Origin: Streptomyces sp. NBC_00448 | Lineage (GTDB): Bacteria > Actinomycetota > Actinomycetes > Streptomycetales > Streptomycetaceae | Length of the DNA stretch: 64,000 nt | Assembly: GCF_036014115.1 (NCBI RefSeq) | Contig: NZ_CP107913.1 | Span: 3,413,001-3,477,000 of the forward strand | Direction: 5' to 3' | Part shown: positions 35,620 to 44,685 of the stretch, one piece after another | Layout of the letters: each line of letters begins with the position of its first letter | How positions within the stretch are numbered: the first letter of the stretch is position 1 | Translations under genes and position numbers: made by a program | The notes under the pieces: model-generated | What the model was told of the DNA's origin: nothing | Seen by the model: only the letters and a program-made list of their open reading frames with translations | Database searches by the model: none

Positions 35620-37260
35620 TCACCTCTCCTTCTGTAGTACGGACAGAGCGGCGATCAGGGCGGACTGCTGACCGGCGGTGACGTCGTAGCCGTCCACGGG
35701 GGCGAGCCGGCGTTCGCGTTCACGGGACAGCAGCCCGGCGACAGCGTCGTCGAGCAGGGCACGGGCGGCGTCGCGCAGCCGGACGGCGGCCTGGGCGCCG
35801 AGGGTTTCGGCCAGCCGTTCGCCCGCGGGCCGGCCGGACCTGCCGCCGAGCAGCACCATGGCCAGGAGGGTGGCGACATCCTCCGGGTCGGCGGCCGGCC
35901 GGTCGGCGGAGCGGGACGCCCGGGCCTCGGCGTAGGCGAGGTCGGTCAGGCCCCGCCTCCAGCGCCGTACGCCCTTGTCGATGCGGGCCGCGACGGCGAC
36001 CCGGTCGCGGTCGGGGCGGGCGGTGGGTTCGTCGAGCAGGGCGGCACCCGCCGGCTCGTGCCGCCACGCCTCGGCGACACGGTCGTCGGCCGCGTCGGTC
36101 TCGGTGCGCAGCAAGGCGGCCAGTTCCTCGGCCAGGGCGCGCTGCAGCGCGTCGGGGCCGCAGGCCGGATAGCCCTGCCAGTACGCGAGCGCCTCTCCGG
36201 CCAAGAGGCTGCCGGCCTCGACGGCGGCGGCGGCGCGGGCGGCGGCCTGTTCGTAGGCGTCCTCGGCGGCGCGGGTCAGCCGCTGTGCGGCGGCGTGCTG
36301 GGCGGCCGAGGCCGCGGCCAGGGCGGGCAGTCGGCCGCGCAGCGAGTCGAGGGTGCCGACGGCGGTGCGGCGGGCGGCGTGCTGCCGGGCGGCCGGGTCC
36401 TCGGCGCAGTGCGCCAGCCAGGCGCGCAGCGCGGCGACGGTGGTCTGCGGCAGCAGCCCGGCTCCGGCGGCGGACTCGGGCAGTTCGGGGACGGTGAAGC
36501 GGGGCACGTCGCCAAGTCCGGCCTTGGTGAGCAGGGCGGCGTAGTGGCGGCTGATGTCGTCTGCGACCTGGTGCGGCACCCGGTCGAGGACGGTGGCGAG
36601 GGTGACGTCGTACTCCTTGGCGGCGCGCAGCAGGTGCCAGGGGAGGGCGTCGGCGTAGCGGGAGGCGGTGGTGACGAGAATCCAGATGTCGGCGGCGCAG
36701 ATGAGTTCGGCGGCGAGTTCGCGGTTGTGGCTGACCAGGGAGTCGATGTCGGGGGCGTCGAGGAGGGCGAGGCCGCGGGGCAGGGAGTCGTCGGCCTCCA
36801 GGCGGAGTTCGGCCCGCTCGGACCCGTGGCGCTCGGCGTCGGAGCGGTCCTGGCCGTCCTCGTCCGCGCGGGAGCGCTGGCGCACCGACCAGATGCGGGT
36901 CAGCCCCGGCAGCACCCTCGGGTCCGCGAACCACGCCCGGTCCTCGGGATGGCAGACCAGCACCGGGGTGCGGGTGGTGGGCCGCAGCACTCCTGAGGGG
37001 CTGACGCGGCGGCCGACCAGCGAGTTGACCAAGGTGGACTTCCCGGCGCCCGTGGAGCCGCCGATGACCGCCAGGAGCGGTGCTTCCGGTGCCTTGAGCC
37101 GGGGGACGAGGTAGTCGTCGAGCTGGGTCAGCAGTTCCTGACGGGCTCGGCGGGCCCGGGCGGCCCCGGGCAGTGGGAAGGGGAAGCGTGCGGCGTCGAC
37201 ACCGTCACGCAGTGCGGACAGCGCATCGAGCAGCTCGGGCCGTACGTCCAAGATCACCAC
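35620..37260 (-). CDS. dynA: Dynamin-like GTPase, DynA-type
   Basis: 546 residues from the GTG at 37260 (a second GTG follows directly at 37257). P-loop [13 protein letters not shown] about residue 62, then [13 protein letters not shown] and LLDAPDIDS as DxxG equivalent; a long Ala-rich helical stalk follows, with no clear membrane segment, unlike its partner. It is encoded immediately upstream of dynB. The two proteins probably form a heteromeric GTPase acting at the division septum, the partner supplying the membrane anchor. The upstream in-frame extension to 37383 lacks conserved character. The upstream region has two CGAATAGG repeats 19 bp apart, read on this strand. Confidence 0.75.
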   Translation of the reverse strand: MVILDVRPELLDALSALRDGVDAARFPFPLPGAARARRARQELLTQLDDYLVPRLKAPEAPLLAVIGGSTGAGKSTLVNSLVGRRVSPSGVLRPTTRTPVLVCHPEDRAWFADPRVLPGLTRIWSVRQRSRADEDGQDRSDAERHGSERAELRLEADDSLPRGLALLDAPDIDSLVSHNRELAAELICAADIWILVTTASRYADALPWHLLRAAKEYDVTLATVLDRVPHQVADDISRHYAALLTKAGLGDVPRFTVPELPESAAGAGLLPQTTVAALRAWLAHCAEDPAARQHAARRTAVGTLDSLRGRLPALAAASAAQHAAAQRLTRAAEDAYEQAAARAAAAVEAGSLLAGEALAYWQGYPACGPDALQRALAEELAALLRTETDAADDRVAEAWRHEPAGAALLDEPTARPDRDRVAVAARIDKGVRRWRRGLTDLAYAEARASRSADRPAADPEDVATLLAMVLLGGRSGRPAGERLAETLGAQAAVRLRDAARALLDDAVAGLLSRERERRLAPVDGYDVTAGQQSALIAALSVLQKER

Positions 37261-37588
37261 AATGGCACAATGCCCCACATTGGCGTGATTTCGAAGCCTA
37301 TTCGAGACGATTTGCCCTATTCGCGTCTTACGAGACCCCGATGGGACGCACGGGAGCCAGGGGGCGGAATGAGCCACCGGCATAACGAGTGCACAACAGC
37401 AGCATTTCGACCCGTCAAAAGCGATGCGGCTTCCGCGGCCACCTGGGATTATCGGACCGCTTCACCGAACCTCCACAACGTGTCACGCGGGTGAAGCATG
37501 CGGCAGCGGGCATCTGTCGCCCTATCCTTGACCCCGGTACGAGGTCACGGAACCACCCAGGGGCGGAGACAGCCGCGGCCACTGTCCG

Positions 37589-37664
37589 GCCCCCGTAGCT
37601 CAGTGGATAGAGCAGGTGCCTTCTAAGCACTTGGCCGCAGGTTCGAGTCCTGCCGGGGGCACCA
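37589..37664 (+). tRNA. tRNA-Arg, anticodon UCU, CCA encoded
   Basis: Acceptor arms GCCCCCG (37589-37595) and CGGGGGC (37654-37660) pair fully; D-loop AGTGGATA; anticodon arm GGTGC-CTTCTAA-GCACT with anticodon TCT; T-arm GCAGG-TTCGAGT-CCTGC; discriminator A then CCA. Reads AGA/AGG codons, which are rare in this genome type. Confidence 0.97.
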
Positions 37665-37831
37665 CACGGGAGGGCCGAGGGGCGGCTACCAGCGGTCACC
37701 TTATCCTTCTTTTTCGCTTTTGCGGGGGTGTGGACTCCTGTGAATCGTTGCCGCGGATGGCTGGTTTCAGCCCCTGAGGCGGCTGTTGCCTCGGTTGCTC
37801 CGGCTACCTCCCGGATCATGCCGCCTGTGCG

Positions 37832-37856
37832 GCCGCCGGCTCACGATGTCGGCGGC
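37832..37856 (-). terminator. Possible terminator after the alpha/beta hydrolase gene
   Basis: GCCGCCG (37832-37838) and CGGCGGC (37850-37856) form a 7-bp stem with an 11-nt loop, 35 bases past the minus-strand stop at 37891. Confidence 0.35.
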
Positions 37857-37890
37857 GGTGAAGCGGGCAGGCCCCCGCTCCGGCGGACGG

Positions 37891-38685
37891 TCACCGGGAG
37901 AGGAAGTCGACGATCGCCGGCAGCGCGGTGGGGTCCTGGAACGGGAAGAGGTGCCCGCCGTCGAAAAGCCGCAGTTCGGCGTCAGGAACGGCCCGGGCGA
38001 TGGCCTCGCTGTTGGCGACCGGCGCGATGCCGTCGTAGCGACCGGCGGCGACCAGCGTCGGGCAGGTGACCGCCGCGAGCCGGTCGTACACGTCGTGATC
38101 CGCCCGCGCACGCAACTGGAAGTCCTCGCCGCGCCGTATCCGGTCCGGCTTGTCCGACGTCAGCCGACCGCGCATCGGGGCGACCAGAGCGCGGTCGCCG
38201 GGGTGGCCGGCCAGCCATTCGGCGGTGAAGCGGGTGTCGAGGAGGCGCGCGTACCGGGTCTCCCGCTCGCCCGGCGAGAGTTGGCCCAGCGTGTGCAGCG
38301 GGAAGGAGGAGCCGCCGCGGCCGCCGGACGAAGTGCACAGCAGCGCCAGTCGCTCGACCCGGCCCGGTCGGGTGACGGCAAGTTCCTGGGCGACCATCCC
38401 GCCGAAGCTGAAACCGAGCAGCCGGAACGCCGGCCAGCCGAGGTGGTCGGCGAGCGCCGCCGCCTCCGCACCGAGGTCGGCCATGCCGTACGGCCCGGCG
38501 GCGGGCGCCGACCGGCCCATGCCTCGCTGGTCGAAGGCGGCCACCTCGAAGCGGCTGGTCAGGGGCGTGATCAGGGGCGCCGCCTCGGCGAGCGTCCCGC
38601 CGGACCCGTTGAGGAACAGCAGCCGCGGTCCCGTGCCCCTCACCTCGTAGTGGAGGGCGACTCCGTCAAGGTCGGCGGTGGCCAT
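37891..38685 (-). CDS. Alpha/beta-fold hydrolase
   Basis: 264 residues, complete fold. Nucleophile elbow GFSFGG (Ser), acid Asp in GRYDGIAP and His in GGHLFPF complete the triad; oxyanion region LFLNGSGG. The pattern resembles 3-oxoadipate enol-lactonase and related carbon-carbon hydrolases or esterases, but the substrate cannot be named. ATG at 38685 with AGGAG nine bases upstream. Transcribed alone, divergent from the TMEM175-like gene. Confidence 0.85.
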   Translation of the reverse strand: MATADLDGVALHYEVRGTGPRLLFLNGSGGTLAEAAPLITPLTSRFEVAAFDQRGMGRSAPAAGPYGMADLGAEAAALADHLGWPAFRLLGFSFGGMVAQELAVTRPGRVERLALLCTSSGGRGGSSFPLHTLGQLSPGERETRYARLLDTRFTAEWLAGHPGDRALVAPMRGRLTSDKPDRIRRGEDFQLRARADHDVYDRLAAVTCPTLVAAGRYDGIAPVANSEAIARAVPDAELRLFDGGHLFPFQDPTALPAIVDFLSR

Positions 38686-39067
38686 CGCGTCAGCTCCTGT
38701 CCAGTCCGTTCGCGGTCCGGTCCCGCTCCGGCGCCCGTCCGATCCCGGACCGGAACAGCCCCGGACCGGTCCCGGCTGCGGCGAGTCGTCGGGGAATTCT
38801 CCCGCAGACCCAAGTCGCTCCGTGCGAAAGAGCGTTCACCAGCTCCGCTCGGATCAGGGGCCACCGCACAACTCGCCCCGTACACAGGCCGATTGACGCC
38901 CGATCGCCCGTAGATCCGATGGCACCGCCGCGCCCTGGAACCGGTACGGTTCCCCCGCGGCTCGGCGCCGTCCGACTCCGGCGGCGGGTGAGGTCGACCG
39001 CGCAGCGCCCACGGGCAGTCGAACGAGCGGCTCCCTCGTTCCTCAAGCCACCAGGAGAGATTCGCCC
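38686..39067. other. 382-bp divergent intergenic region
   Basis: No gene seen. Contains CGGTCCGG (38713-38720) inverted as CCGGACCG (38745-38752) and a direct repeat CCCGGACCGG nearby, in the leader of the hydrolase gene. It should hold promoters for both flanking genes; I could not place hexamers with confidence. Confidence 0.4.
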
Positions 39068-39712
39068 ATGGAGAACGAACAGGTCGCGGACGAGCGCGCC
39101 ACGGATCGGCTGATCCTCTTCTCCGACGCGGTCGTCGCGATCGCCATCACCCTGCTCGCGCTGGAACTCCCCGTCCCGGCCGGGCGCGACGTCTCGGAGT
39201 TCTGGAAGTCGGTGCGCGAACACGACGGCCACTACCTGGCGTTCCTGATCAGCTTCGCCGTCATCTCGGCGTCGTGGGGCCAGCACCACCGCGTCTACCG
39301 CGCCGTCGCCCGCGTCGACGCGCCGCTGCGGACGATCAACATGCTCTGGCTGCTGATGATCGTCCTGAACCCGCTCGCGACCAAGATGCTCACCACGGAG
39401 GATCACGACAGTGTCGCCACGCACGCCCTGCGCTTCGGGTTCTACGCACTCCTGCAGGTGATCGCCGGTCTCGCGCTGCTCGCGGCGACCCGCCGCCTGA
39501 CCGAGCAGCGCCTGCGCATAGGAGGCGCCCCGGCACCCTCCGGCCCGGGCGACGGCCGCGACCTGCACGGCGTCATCATCGGGTTCGCCCTCTCGATCCC
39601 GGTCTTCTTCGCGACCACCTACGGATGGGTGCTCTGGATCATCTGCCCCTTCGCCGCCAACCGTCTCGGCTCCCGCGTCCGCGGCCGCCAACGCGCCGAC
39701 CAGACGGCCTGA
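39068..39712 (+). CDS. TMEM175-family (DUF1211) membrane protein, putative potassium channel
   Basis: 214 residues with about six hydrophobic helices. The first helix carries the FSDAVVAIAITLLALELPVP signature of TMEM175 proteins, whose bacterial members form tetrameric K+ channels. SASWGQHHRVYR marks the conserved third-helix region. The ATG at 39068 follows AGGAGA with good spacing. Single gene ending 38 bases before a 62-bp perfect palindrome. Confidence 0.85.
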   Translation: MENEQVADERATDRLILFSDAVVAIAITLLALELPVPAGRDVSEFWKSVREHDGHYLAFLISFAVISASWGQHHRVYRAVARVDAPLRTINMLWLLMIVLNPLATKMLTTEDHDSVATHALRFGFYALLQVIAGLALLAATRRLTEQRLRIGGAPAPSGPGDGRDLHGVIIGFALSIPVFFATTYGWVLWIICPFAANRLGSRVRGRQRADQTA

Positions 39713-39750
39713 TCCACGTACCGACCAGCGGCCTGAACCAGGCGCCGGCC

Positions 39751-39812
39751 GGCCCGCCCTTCCGCCGAGACCGCGGGGCCGCGGCCCCGCGGTCTCGGCG
39801 GAAGGGCGGGCC
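39751..39812. terminator. 62-bp perfect palindrome between convergent genes
   Basis: Bases 39751-39780 are exactly the reverse complement of 39783-39812, and the two central bases GC are self-complementary, so the whole 62 bp is one uninterrupted palindrome. It lies 38 bp after the TMEM175-like stop and 18 bp before the stop of the convergent PLD-like gene. It should act as a bidirectional terminator and could extrude as a cruciform. Confidence 0.85.
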
Positions 39813-39830
39813 GGGTAGGTCCCCGCGGGG

Positions 39831-40925
39831 TCAGGACCAGGCGGTGCCGCCGGCGTAGTCGGAGGCGAGTGCCGTGTTGATACCGGAGATGATCGGTGCG
39901 GACGTGGTGATGAAGCCGAGTTCGCGGTTCTTGTTGAGGGAGGCGCTGGAGAAGTTCTGGGAGCCGACGTCGACGGTGGCGGCGCTGGTGCCGTAGTCGG
40001 CGACGATCGCCTTGGCATGGATGTAGAGGGACGCGGTGTAGGCATAGGTGCGGACGTGGACGCCGGCCGCGGTGAGGGCGTCGAACTCGTCGGCGTACTC
40101 GTTGTCATCGTTGGTCATGGTGACCTCGACGTTCACGCCGCGCTTGGCGGCGTTCTCCAGCGCGGTGACGACGGTGGCGTAGCCCATCTCCTCGTTCTCC
40201 ACCGACAGGCTGGTGGTGGCACCGTTGATGATCGCCAGGATCTTCGACTGGGCGTCAGTGGGGCTCCACACCAGGTGGTCGCCGTCGGTGGGGGTGATCG
40301 CGGTGCCCGCGTAGTCGGCCTCGAAGACCTTCTCGATCGCCTTGACATCGAGGGAGTTGTTCTCGATGACGGCGAAGTCGCGGCTGGTGGAGTAGTACTG
40401 GCTGGTCAGGTTGCCGCTCATGATGGCGGTGGTGGCGTCGTCGACCGTGAGGGTCTTCTGGTGGGTGGCGGCGTAGCTGGTGGAGGCCCAGTGGGTCGGC
40501 ACACCGTTGGAGTTGAGATAGGTGTACGCCGCGGTGTTGTTGGACTTCTCCAGGTTCTGGTCGAGGATCACCCGGACGGTCACCCCGCGGGCCGCGGCCG
40601 CTGCGAGGTCGTGCTCGGCGGTGGTGTCGGTCAGTTCGTACATCGTGAGGTCGATGCTGGTCGTCGCCGAGCCGATCAGGTCGTAGATGGCGCCGTAACC
40701 AGCGGACGGCTCGGTGACCAGGGTGTACGTGACCGCCGAGGGGGTGGCGGCGGCCGGTCCGGCGGCCGCGGTCGTCGTGGCGGCACCGTTCGCGCCGGTC
40801 CGGGTCGTTGCGGCTCCGGTCGTGGCGGCTCCGGCGGTTCCTGCCGTGCCGACGGCGCCGGCCGTTCCCGCGACCAGGACAGCGGCCGCGAGCAGACAGG
40901 CGGGACGGATGTGCGGGCGGGACAT
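39831..40925 (-). CDS. Secreted phospholipase D-like protein with two HKD motifs
   Basis: 364 residues. Signal peptide (CLLAAAVLVAGTAGAVG) and an Ala/Thr/Gly-rich low-complexity stretch to about residue 55, then two PLD half-domains: HQKTLTVDD and HAKAIVADYG, each with His, Lys and Asp, plus downstream GSQN and SGN. Exported phosphodiesterase; it could be a phospholipase or a nuclease, since single-chain HKD proteins of this size include both. The ATG at 40925 gives the expected signal peptide with GAGGTG upstream. Monocistronic. Confidence 0.83.
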   Translation of the reverse strand: MSRPHIRPACLLAAAVLVAGTAGAVGTAGTAGAATTGAATTRTGANGAATTTAAAGPAAATPSAVTYTLVTEPSAGYGAIYDLIGSATTSIDLTMYELTDTTAEHDLAAAAARGVTVRVILDQNLEKSNNTAAYTYLNSNGVPTHWASTSYAATHQKTLTVDDATTAIMSGNLTSQYYSTSRDFAVIENNSLDVKAIEKVFEADYAGTAITPTDGDHLVWSPTDAQSKILAIINGATTSLSVENEEMGYATVVTALENAAKRGVNVEVTMTNDDNEYADEFDALTAAGVHVRTYAYTASLYIHAKAIVADYGTSAATVDVGSQNFSSASLNKNRELGFITTSAPIISGINTALASDYAGGTAWS

Positions 40926-41191
40926 ACGCACCTCGCGTGGGGGTTGTCCGATATGACATGTACAGGACATCACGAGTCCTCGCGGTGATCACCACAGCCC
41001 AGGCGAAATCCTGGACTCGGCTTGGCAAAGTTCGTCGCCCCGGCTCCGCCCCTGACGCCATCTCTGCCGCCGCCCCGGCTCACGTCGCGGACCCGTACCG
41101 CTGCGACCAGTCTGCGCCGAAGTCGTATCGTCGGCAGGGGCGTTGGCCCCCTGTTCCGGAGTGATCCGGATACGCCCCCGGGTCCGACGCG

Positions 41192-42109
41192 CTACGGCGT
41201 GCGGAACCCGGCGCGGTACTCCCGCGGCGGCAGCCCCTTGAACTGGCGGAACCTGCGGTTGAAGTTGGCGAGGTTGGCGTAGCCGCAGTCGGCGGCGATG
41301 TCGGCGACCCGCCGGTCGGTGTCGCGCAGCAGATGGCAGGCCACCTCGATCCGCAGGCGGTTGAGGTAGTCGGTGAGGGTCGTGCCGGTGGTGCGGCGGA
41401 AGAAGCGGCTCACCGACGTGGGTGACATGTGGGCGGCCTCGGCGATCTCGTCCAGGCCGATCGGGCGGGTGTAGCACGCGTGCAGCAGCCCCACGATCGC
41501 ATCGACACGGTCGCCCGAGGCGCGATTGAGGGCGGGCACGTGCCGGGCGCCGGCCAGCGGGATCGCCGGCTCGCGGGTGGACAGGTCGACGAGGAGGCGA
41601 AGCAGCGCGAGGGTGCGTTCGGGTGGCGGGAGGTTGGGCAGGGCGGTGAGACCGGTCGGATCGAACGGTTCGGTCCGCCCGCCAGGTCCGGCCGGCTCCA
41701 CCCGCTCGGCCGGCGCGGCCGAGCGCGACGGGAAGTGGAGCCCGCGGGCAGCCCGTTCGAGCAACCGCGCCACATCGGCGAACTCGGGGCGGTCGAAGAA
41801 GTCGGGCCCGAGGAAGTCCCGCCGGAACTGCGCGACGACCGCCTCCGGCCCGACCGGTCCGACCCGCCCCACCTGCCCGGGCGTCGAGACGTACGTATGC
41901 GGCATCTGCGGGCCGATCAGCGTCAAGTCGCCCGGCTCGTAAGGCTGTACGCAGTCGCCGACGATGCGGGTGCCGTTGCCGCGCACGATCAGCGTCAACT
42001 CGTACTCGTGGTGGAAGTGCCACTGGAAGTCGAAGCGGGCTTCGCGGCGCGCGAAGAGCTTCCAACTCAGCGGTGCGGTGGGGACGACGTACTCGAATAC
42101 CGCGCGCAT
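41192..42109 (-). CDS. AraC-family transcriptional regulator
   Basis: 305 residues. N-terminal cupin-like sensor (WHFHHEYELTLIVRGNGTR, then YEPGDLTLIGPQMPH) and C-terminal double helix-turn-helix (IGLDEIAEAAHMSPTSVSRF and VADIAADCGYANLANFNRRF ending PPREYR). A Pro/Gly/Glu-rich linker of about 50 residues separates them. The gene is divergent from a PhyH dioxygenase gene with 112 bases between starts and probably controls it. The start at 42109 is likely; a GTG at 42118 is an alternative. Confidence 0.85.
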   Translation of the reverse strand: MRAVFEYVVPTAPLSWKLFARREARFDFQWHFHHEYELTLIVRGNGTRIVGDCVQPYEPGDLTLIGPQMPHTYVSTPGQVGRVGPVGPEAVVAQFRRDFLGPDFFDRPEFADVARLLERAARGLHFPSRSAAPAERVEPAGPGGRTEPFDPTGLTALPNLPPPERTLALLRLLVDLSTREPAIPLAGARHVPALNRASGDRVDAIVGLLHACYTRPIGLDEIAEAAHMSPTSVSRFFRRTTGTTLTDYLNRLRIEVACHLLRDTDRRVADIAADCGYANLANFNRRFRQFKGLPPREYRAGFRTP

Positions 42110-42221
42110 GCTACTCACATGCCCTGGTCGGCGTGCATCGGGACATCCGGCGGGCAGGAAAGTACCAGAACCGGCCATCACAGGCGTGGCCCGGCCAGGC
42201 GCCGGACGGGAGCCTTGCCGC

Positions 42222-43037
42222 ATGACGCCGACGCCCGAGGAAGAGCTGAGCACTCCGTACGTCATCGAACCGGCCGCGGTCCGCCGGTTCCACGAGGAGG
42301 GCTTCGCCAAGCTGTCCGGGGTGCTTGCTGCCAGCACCGTCGAGGCATATGAACCGGAAATCACCGCCAAGGTCGTGGAGTTGAACACCCAGCACCTGCC
42401 GCTGGCCGAACGCGACACGTACGGCAGGGCGTTCCTCCAGGTCACCAACTTGTGGCAGCACAGCGCGAAGGTACGCGAGCTGGTCTTCTCGCGGCGACTG
42501 GCCGGCATCGCCGCCGCACTGCTCGGCGTTCCGTCGGTACGCCTCTACCACGACCAGGCGCTGTACAAGGAGCCCGGCGGCGGCATCACCCCGTGGCACG
42601 CCGACCAGTACTACTGGCCGCTGTCGAGCGACCGGACGGTGACCGTGTGGCTGCCGCTCCAGGAGACGCCCGCCGAGATGGGTCCGCTGTCGTTCGCGGC
42701 GGGCAGTCACCGCTTCGCGTTCGGCCGCGACCTGCCGATCAGCGACGACTCCGAGCGCGCGCTGCGGCAGGCACTCGCCACGCAGGACTTCCCGGTGGAG
42801 GAGACTCCTTACCGCCTCGGCGACGCCAGCTTCCACGGCGGCTGGACCTTCCACCGGGCCGCCCCGAACCACTCCGCGACCGCCCGTCGGGTGATGACCG
42901 TGATCTACATGGCCGCCGACATCACCGCGGCCGAGCCGACGAACGACTTCCAGCGATCCGACCTGGCCATGTGGCTGCCGGGCACGGAGGTGGGCGACGT
43001 GCCGGTGTCACCGCTGAACCCGGTGCTCTACGGCTGA
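42222..43037 (+). CDS. Phytanoyl-CoA dioxygenase (PhyH) family oxygenase
   Basis: 271 residues. Fe(II) site His126-x-Asp128 in PWHADQYYWP and the distal His in the GWTFHRAAPNHS segment; Arg in TARRVMTV for 2-oxoglutarate. Hydroxylates an unknown small molecule or lipid. ATG at 42222 after GGGA; the longer open frame upstream runs through the AraC promoter and is rejected. The neighbouring divergent AraC protein has a cupin sensor, so the substrate may also be the inducer. Confidence 0.83.
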   Translation: MTPTPEEELSTPYVIEPAAVRRFHEEGFAKLSGVLAASTVEAYEPEITAKVVELNTQHLPLAERDTYGRAFLQVTNLWQHSAKVRELVFSRRLAGIAAALLGVPSVRLYHDQALYKEPGGGITPWHADQYYWPLSSDRTVTVWLPLQETPAEMGPLSFAAGSHRFAFGRDLPISDDSERALRQALATQDFPVEETPYRLGDASFHGGWTFHRAAPNHSATARRVMTVIYMAADITAAEPTNDFQRSDLAMWLPGTEVGDVPVSPLNPVLYG

Positions 43038-43075
43038 GCCGACGCTCGGCGGCCCCGCGGGGCTGCGGGGCGCAG

Positions 43076-43090
43076 GGGCGGTAGCCGCCC
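43076..43090 (+). terminator. Short hairpin after the PhyH gene
   Basis: GGGCGG-TAG-CCGCCC, 6-bp stem, 38 bases past the stop at 43037. Confidence 0.35.
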
Positions 43091-43225
43091 GGGCCGCCAG
43101 ATGCGGCGCCCGCTCTGGGAGGCGCCCTGCTCAGGGGCGGGCAGGGGCGCCGTTCGGGGTGGGGCGCAACGCAGCAACACAACGCCGATCCGTACACGAT
43201 TGGATTATTTGACCTATTTACGATG

Positions 43226-43250
43226 GTTTGTCGGATCGGTGACCGGGCAC
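43226..43250 (+). promoter_or_regulatory. Possible stress-sigma-type promoter for the sigma-factor gene
   Basis: GTTT (43226-43229), a 15-bp spacer, then GGGCAC (43245-43250) resembles the GNTT-N14-16-GGGTAT pattern of SigB/SigF-type promoters with mismatches. It lies in an A/T-rich patch 75 bp before the start and would imply autoregulation. Confidence 0.25.
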
Positions 43251-43324
43251 ACCCCATTCGGCCCCCTCCCCGGTGGTGACCGACCGTAGCCCCGCGGGGT
43301 CGTAGTGCGAGGAGCTGGTGATCG

Positions 43325-44290
43325 ATGTCCCCTTCCGTCTCCGCTTCCACCCCCGCGTCCATGCCCACACCCGCGCACGCACCCGCTTCCCCGCGCGGCA
43401 GGCATCCGCACGACGACGCCCCCGACACCGCCGAGGCGTTCCGCCGCCTCGCCCGGCTGCCGGACGGCGCATCCAAGGAACGACTGCGCCAGGAGATCGC
43501 CACGGACTGGCTGCCGATGGCACACCGCCTGGCCGGCCGCTACCGCAACCGCGGCGAGTCACTGGACGACCTGCGGCAGGTGGCCGCACTCGGCCTGGTC
43601 AAGGCCGTGAGCCGGTACGACCCGGCGCGCGGCACCGCCTTCGAGAGCTACGCGGTGCCGACCATAGACGGCGAGATCAAGCGGCACTTCCGCGACTGCA
43701 TGTGGTCGGTGCACGTACCGCGCCGGGTGCAGGCACTACGGGCCCGGGTGCGGGCCGCGCACCAGGAACTGGCGCAGAGCCGACCGGGCCGGGAACCCAC
43801 CGCGGCCGAGATCGCCGAGCACGCCGACCTCACCGAACAGGAAGCCGCCGCCGGCCTGGAGGCGCTGGAGAGCTTCAGCTCGCTGTCGCTCGACGCGCAG
43901 TGCCGGCAGCCGATGGAAACCGGGCCCATGTCCCTGGCCGACACGCTGGGCGCCCCGGACCCCGCGCTGGACGTCGTCCTCGACCGCGAGGCGGTCAAGC
44001 CGCAGCTGTGCCGCCTGCCTGAACGCGAGCGTCACATCCTCTATCTGCGCTTCTTCCGCGGTATGACCCAGAGCATGATCGCCGACCAGCTCGGCATATC
44101 CCAGATGCACGTGTCACGACTGATCAGCCGGTCCTGTTCGGCGATCCGCGCGGAGGTCGTCGGAGCCGAGCTGGCCGTGGACGCGGCCGAGGATGAAGCC
44201 GGAGGCAGCGGCACCGACCGGGCCGTGACCGAATACGACCGGACGGCCGCCCCGAAGGCCGACTCCCCGCCGCAGCGGCGCGCCGCCTGA
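43325..44290 (+). CDS. RNA polymerase sigma factor, SigB/SigF/SigG group
   Basis: 321 residues. Region 2 (DDLRQVAALGLVKAVSRYDP...FESYAVPTIDGEIKRHFRD) is the hallmark of the SigF stress/sporulation group; region 3 contains REPTAAEIAEHADL; region 4 has LRFFRGMTQSMIADQLGISQMHVSRL. Extended Ala/Pro-rich N-terminus of about 35 residues and a 45-residue C-terminal tail. No anti-sigma or anti-anti-sigma gene is adjacent, so control must come from elsewhere. Which S. coelicolor paralogue it matches cannot be decided here. Confidence 0.88.
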   Translation: MSPSVSASTPASMPTPAHAPASPRGRHPHDDAPDTAEAFRRLARLPDGASKERLRQEIATDWLPMAHRLAGRYRNRGESLDDLRQVAALGLVKAVSRYDPARGTAFESYAVPTIDGEIKRHFRDCMWSVHVPRRVQALRARVRAAHQELAQSRPGREPTAAEIAEHADLTEQEAAAGLEALESFSSLSLDAQCRQPMETGPMSLADTLGAPDPALDVVLDREAVKPQLCRLPERERHILYLRFFRGMTQSMIADQLGISQMHVSRLISRSCSAIRAEVVGAELAVDAAEDEAGGSGTDRAVTEYDRTAAPKADSPPQRRAA

Positions 44291-44685
44291 CCGACCCGCA
44301 CCACCCTCACTCGCCCAAGAACGAAGGGCGACCACCCCACTCTCCGACGGAAACAACACCCCGGCCCGTCCCGGCACCGCCGGCGCCATGGACGAGTTCC
44401 GGCCGACGAGGAACGTCACCGCGGACCGTCGCGATCGCCTCCCCTTCCCCTCCTCTTCACCAGCGCATCTCCCCTCCCGCGAACCCGAACTCAGGTGAGC
44501 AGGAACGGGCATGGTTTGCCCGAAAGGGCTACGAGCGTGAATGAGCGGTGTGAGAAGGTGTGCGCCTGAGCTGCCCCCGGCAGGCTTCGAGCACCTGTCG
44601 GCATCGCGCTCGCCGCCGGGGCGATCGCGCGGGCGGTCATGGGCCACCCCGGCGAGCAAGCAAACGATGCGAGGGATCGTTGCGT
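44291..44685. other. 395-bp intergenic region
   Basis: A small hairpin TCGCCC/GGGCGA (44311-44331) follows the sigma-factor gene by 20 bases and may terminate it. The remainder is C-rich and without a convincing gene; the MarR promoter should lie just before 44686, but no hexamers stand out. Confidence 0.35.

Noticed and set aside
37415..37819. Minus-strand 134-residue frame containing GRTRTCGQVLRRHLL
   Set aside because: This peptide is the antisense translation of the tRNA-Arg gene at 37589-37664, a known false-gene pattern; no ribosome site supports it.
37589..37890. tRNA-Arg 3' end as an integration site of a mobile element
   Set aside because: No second copy of the tRNA 3' end, integrase or excisionase gene is present downstream; the following genes look native.
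39751..39812. Palindrome as a replication origin or plasmid resolution site
   Set aside because: It lies tightly between two convergent stop codons without iterons or a replication gene, which fits termination better.
44389..44499. 36-codon frame (MDEFRPTRNV...) before the MarR gene
   Set aside because: No ribosome site and no structural features; length within chance for this composition.
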